Shown here in pieces: positions 62,701-64,000 of a DNA stretch of 64,000 nucleotides. Origin of the DNA: Ostrinia nubilalis (taxonomy: Eukaryota > Arthropoda > Insecta > Lepidoptera > Crambidae). Numbering within the stretch: position 1 is the stretch's first letter; every line of letters starts with the position of its first letter. Location: NCBI RefSeq assembly GCF_963855985.1, contig NC_087104.1, forward strand, positions 12,462,001 to 12,526,000, read 5' to 3'. Under the pieces are notes generated by a model. That model searched no databases, was not told the origin of the DNA, and saw nothing but the letters and a program-made list of their open reading frames with translations. Made by a program: the position numbers and the translations under genes.

Positions 62701-63052
62701 CCTGAATATTGTTTTTAATTAGAAATATCTTTACTGGATAATAATACTTAATTGATTACAAATAAATATGTAATTTGAGACAATCATCCGTAACATTCCG
62801 AAGTCCGCTGTATAAATAAATTTCGGTGGATTGGTTCTTAATTCCGGTGGCTCAAATACAATTTCGGTGGCTCTTGATAATTTCAAATTGACATATCTCG
62901 AGAAGTATTAATAATATTTTGATCTCTACCATATCATTGAATAATACAAGTTATTTACTATTATTTCTGCCACAAAAAAGTTTTGGAAAGTGGAAATTAA
63001 AATTCGCCACCGGAATTAGGCAAAAAACGAGTTTGTTGATATTCACCCATTT

Positions 63053-63753
63053 AATTTGTATTCCCATCTCAACCGGGTTACCCCAATTCATTACAATGAA
63101 AATGTTGATTTGTAGGCCTAAAATGGCGACATTGTAATTCATAGTATTATGGTTCTTATCGGAGTCATAATTAATACCAGAATAAGCATTATGAACTAGG
63201 TTTATACCTACAATAGTAAACGTTTTAAACCCACAGCTGATGGAGTAAGACGGAATAACTGAAACTAAATATTTTAATTACACGGATCTCAAAGGAATTT
63301 GGAAGAAAATAAAAGTTCGAGACTACAGGCTTAAATAGTTTATTGCATTAAATTCTATTTAGGACACATATTATTTAAACTTTTTAGTTATTTTAAGTAG
63401 TTACATTTTATTACTGGCACTAAGTACATTATAAAACGAATAATAAGTGTGATAAAACAGAATTTAAAATCAGTCTGATATTATTATGTAATCAGTGACG
63501 AAAAGCCGATGTAGGTACAGTATAAATACTCGTAGACAGATAAATAGTAAATACATCAATGTTTTTACACCACACAAATCAATAAAAAATTCACACGTAT
63601 GTGCACTAGGTACACGATTTATTAATATATTGCCTCACGTACAAACACTGCTTAAAACTAACTGGCGAATAACCTACATTATAAAATCCATTAAAAATAA
63701 TTGTAATTAAACGAATGAAAGTGTACAAGGGTATTTAGGTATTATATTCAACA
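63053..63753. other. Probable 3' untranslated and flanking sequence of the right-edge gene
   Basis: No repeat or separate gene is recognised. On the minus strand, AATAAA signals lie at about 63340, 63405 and 63620, downstream of the stop at 63754, and could end the right-edge transcript. Confidence 0.45.
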
Positions 63754-64000
63754 CTATTTATTTTTTGACCTCATTTTCAGAATACATTTCACCAACATAA
63801 ATACTATTGAAAATACTACACCAATTGCCGATACGTACATCAAGGTTTTCATAGAATTGTCACTTTTTGCAGTATTTGTAGGTTGCTTAAATTGTTTTTC
63901 AATACGATTGACTGTATTTAATATTTCCTTCTGATCGTTTGCTATTTTCTTATTAACATTAGTATCAAAATCATTAATGTGCTGAGTTAATTTCTCATCT
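63754..64000 (-). CDS. C-terminal end of a membrane protein (partial, host gene)
   Basis: An open minus-strand frame enters from beyond the window and ends at a TAG at 63754. The 81 visible residues begin with a heptad-like charged stretch (INDFDTNVNKKIANDQKEIL, then NTVNRIEKQFKQ), a short polar linker, and a single strongly hydrophobic segment (MYVSAIGVVFSIVFMLVKCI). A basic tail (LKMRSKNK) ends it. This suggests a coiled-coil protein anchored by one C-terminal transmembrane helix. No repeat features occur here, so it is probably a normal host gene. The family cannot be named from this piece. It could also be the end of a membrane glycoprotein, since a coiled coil before an anchor is common there. 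Confidence 0.6.
   Translation of the reverse strand, partial: DEKLTQHINDFDTNVNKKIANDQKEILNTVNRIEKQFKQPTNTAKSDNSMKTLMYVSAIGVVFSIVFMLVKCILKMRSKNK

Larger units (their letters stand above)
56495..63048. mobile_element. Large DNA element, family delta (CCGGTGGC motif), with nested insertions
   Basis: Inverted ends GGGTGAATATCCCAAACATG and GGGTGAATATCAACAAACTC (complement of the right end) continue in parallel for about 28 bp to a TTTTTT run. They are flanked by ATTT at 56491-56494 and 63049-63052. TTCCGGTGGC or TTTCGGTGGCTC motifs occur at about 60668-60725, 62820-62875 and inverted at 63008. The body is enlarged by the retroelement at 57215-60641 and RTE/SINE-like relics at 60730-62700. No transposase is seen. 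Confidence 0.6.

Overview
This window is repeat-dominated insect nuclear DNA, most likely from a moth or butterfly (Lepidoptera). The reasons are the AT-rich composition, many 3'-truncated copies of an RTE retrotransposon whose proteins resemble the lepidopteran HmRTE-e01 type, short Helitron-like elements ending in a GC-rich hairpin and CTAG, a tRNA-headed SINE, and MITE families common in this order. Almost every feature is a mobile element, and many are nested inside others. The only host-like coding sequences are the last coding piece of a membrane protein entering from the right edge (63754-64000, minus strand) and a possible first exon with a THAP zinc finger (45777-45883). I found no bacterial genes, CRISPR array or rRNA.

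Region 1-3.8 kb is an old lepidopteran repeat broken by a SINE-like copy and then by a 2.5-kb DNA element. Region 3.8-12.3 kb is a CR1/Daphne-type LINE on the minus strand, interrupted by a complete, very young BEL/Pao LTR retrotransposon. Its two 118-bp LTRs are identical, it has a 5-bp target duplication, and its 1852-codon gag-pol frame is open. Region 13.0-18.4 kb is a second CR1/Daphne-type LINE on the plus strand with both ORFs open. Region 18.4-21.8 kb is a third, truncated LINE, split by a 2.1-kb DNA element whose removal restores the LINE reading frame.

From 21.9 to 56.4 kb the sequence is a patchwork. It holds PIF/Harbinger MITEs (TWA target duplications), hAT elements (8-bp duplications), a mariner-like MITE, Helitron-like elements, fold-back elements and at least a dozen RTE 3' ends. 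It also holds two near-identical 0.76-kb elements in inverted orientation, a tandem 0.6-kb duplication and a 0.4-kb GCTT-rich microsatellite. From 56.5 to 63.0 kb there is a large DNA-element-like unit containing a 3.4-kb retroelement insertion with a 22-bp target duplication and decayed RTE sequence.

The most interesting recurring signal is a class of DNA elements (502-2974, 19291-21391, 30956-32356, 36928-37852, 52888-54358, 56495-63048) with one shared layout. Each has short inverted ends, mostly starting GGG or CGG, and a body sprinkled with many copies of its own short motif: GGTAATYA, ATTGCCCA, TACGCC, GCATAA or CCGGTGGC. Four of the six have a 4-bp target duplication or a candidate for one. 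None carries a recognisable transposase here. All calls come from reading the sequence by eye; no database search was possible, and family names rest on motifs and end structure.
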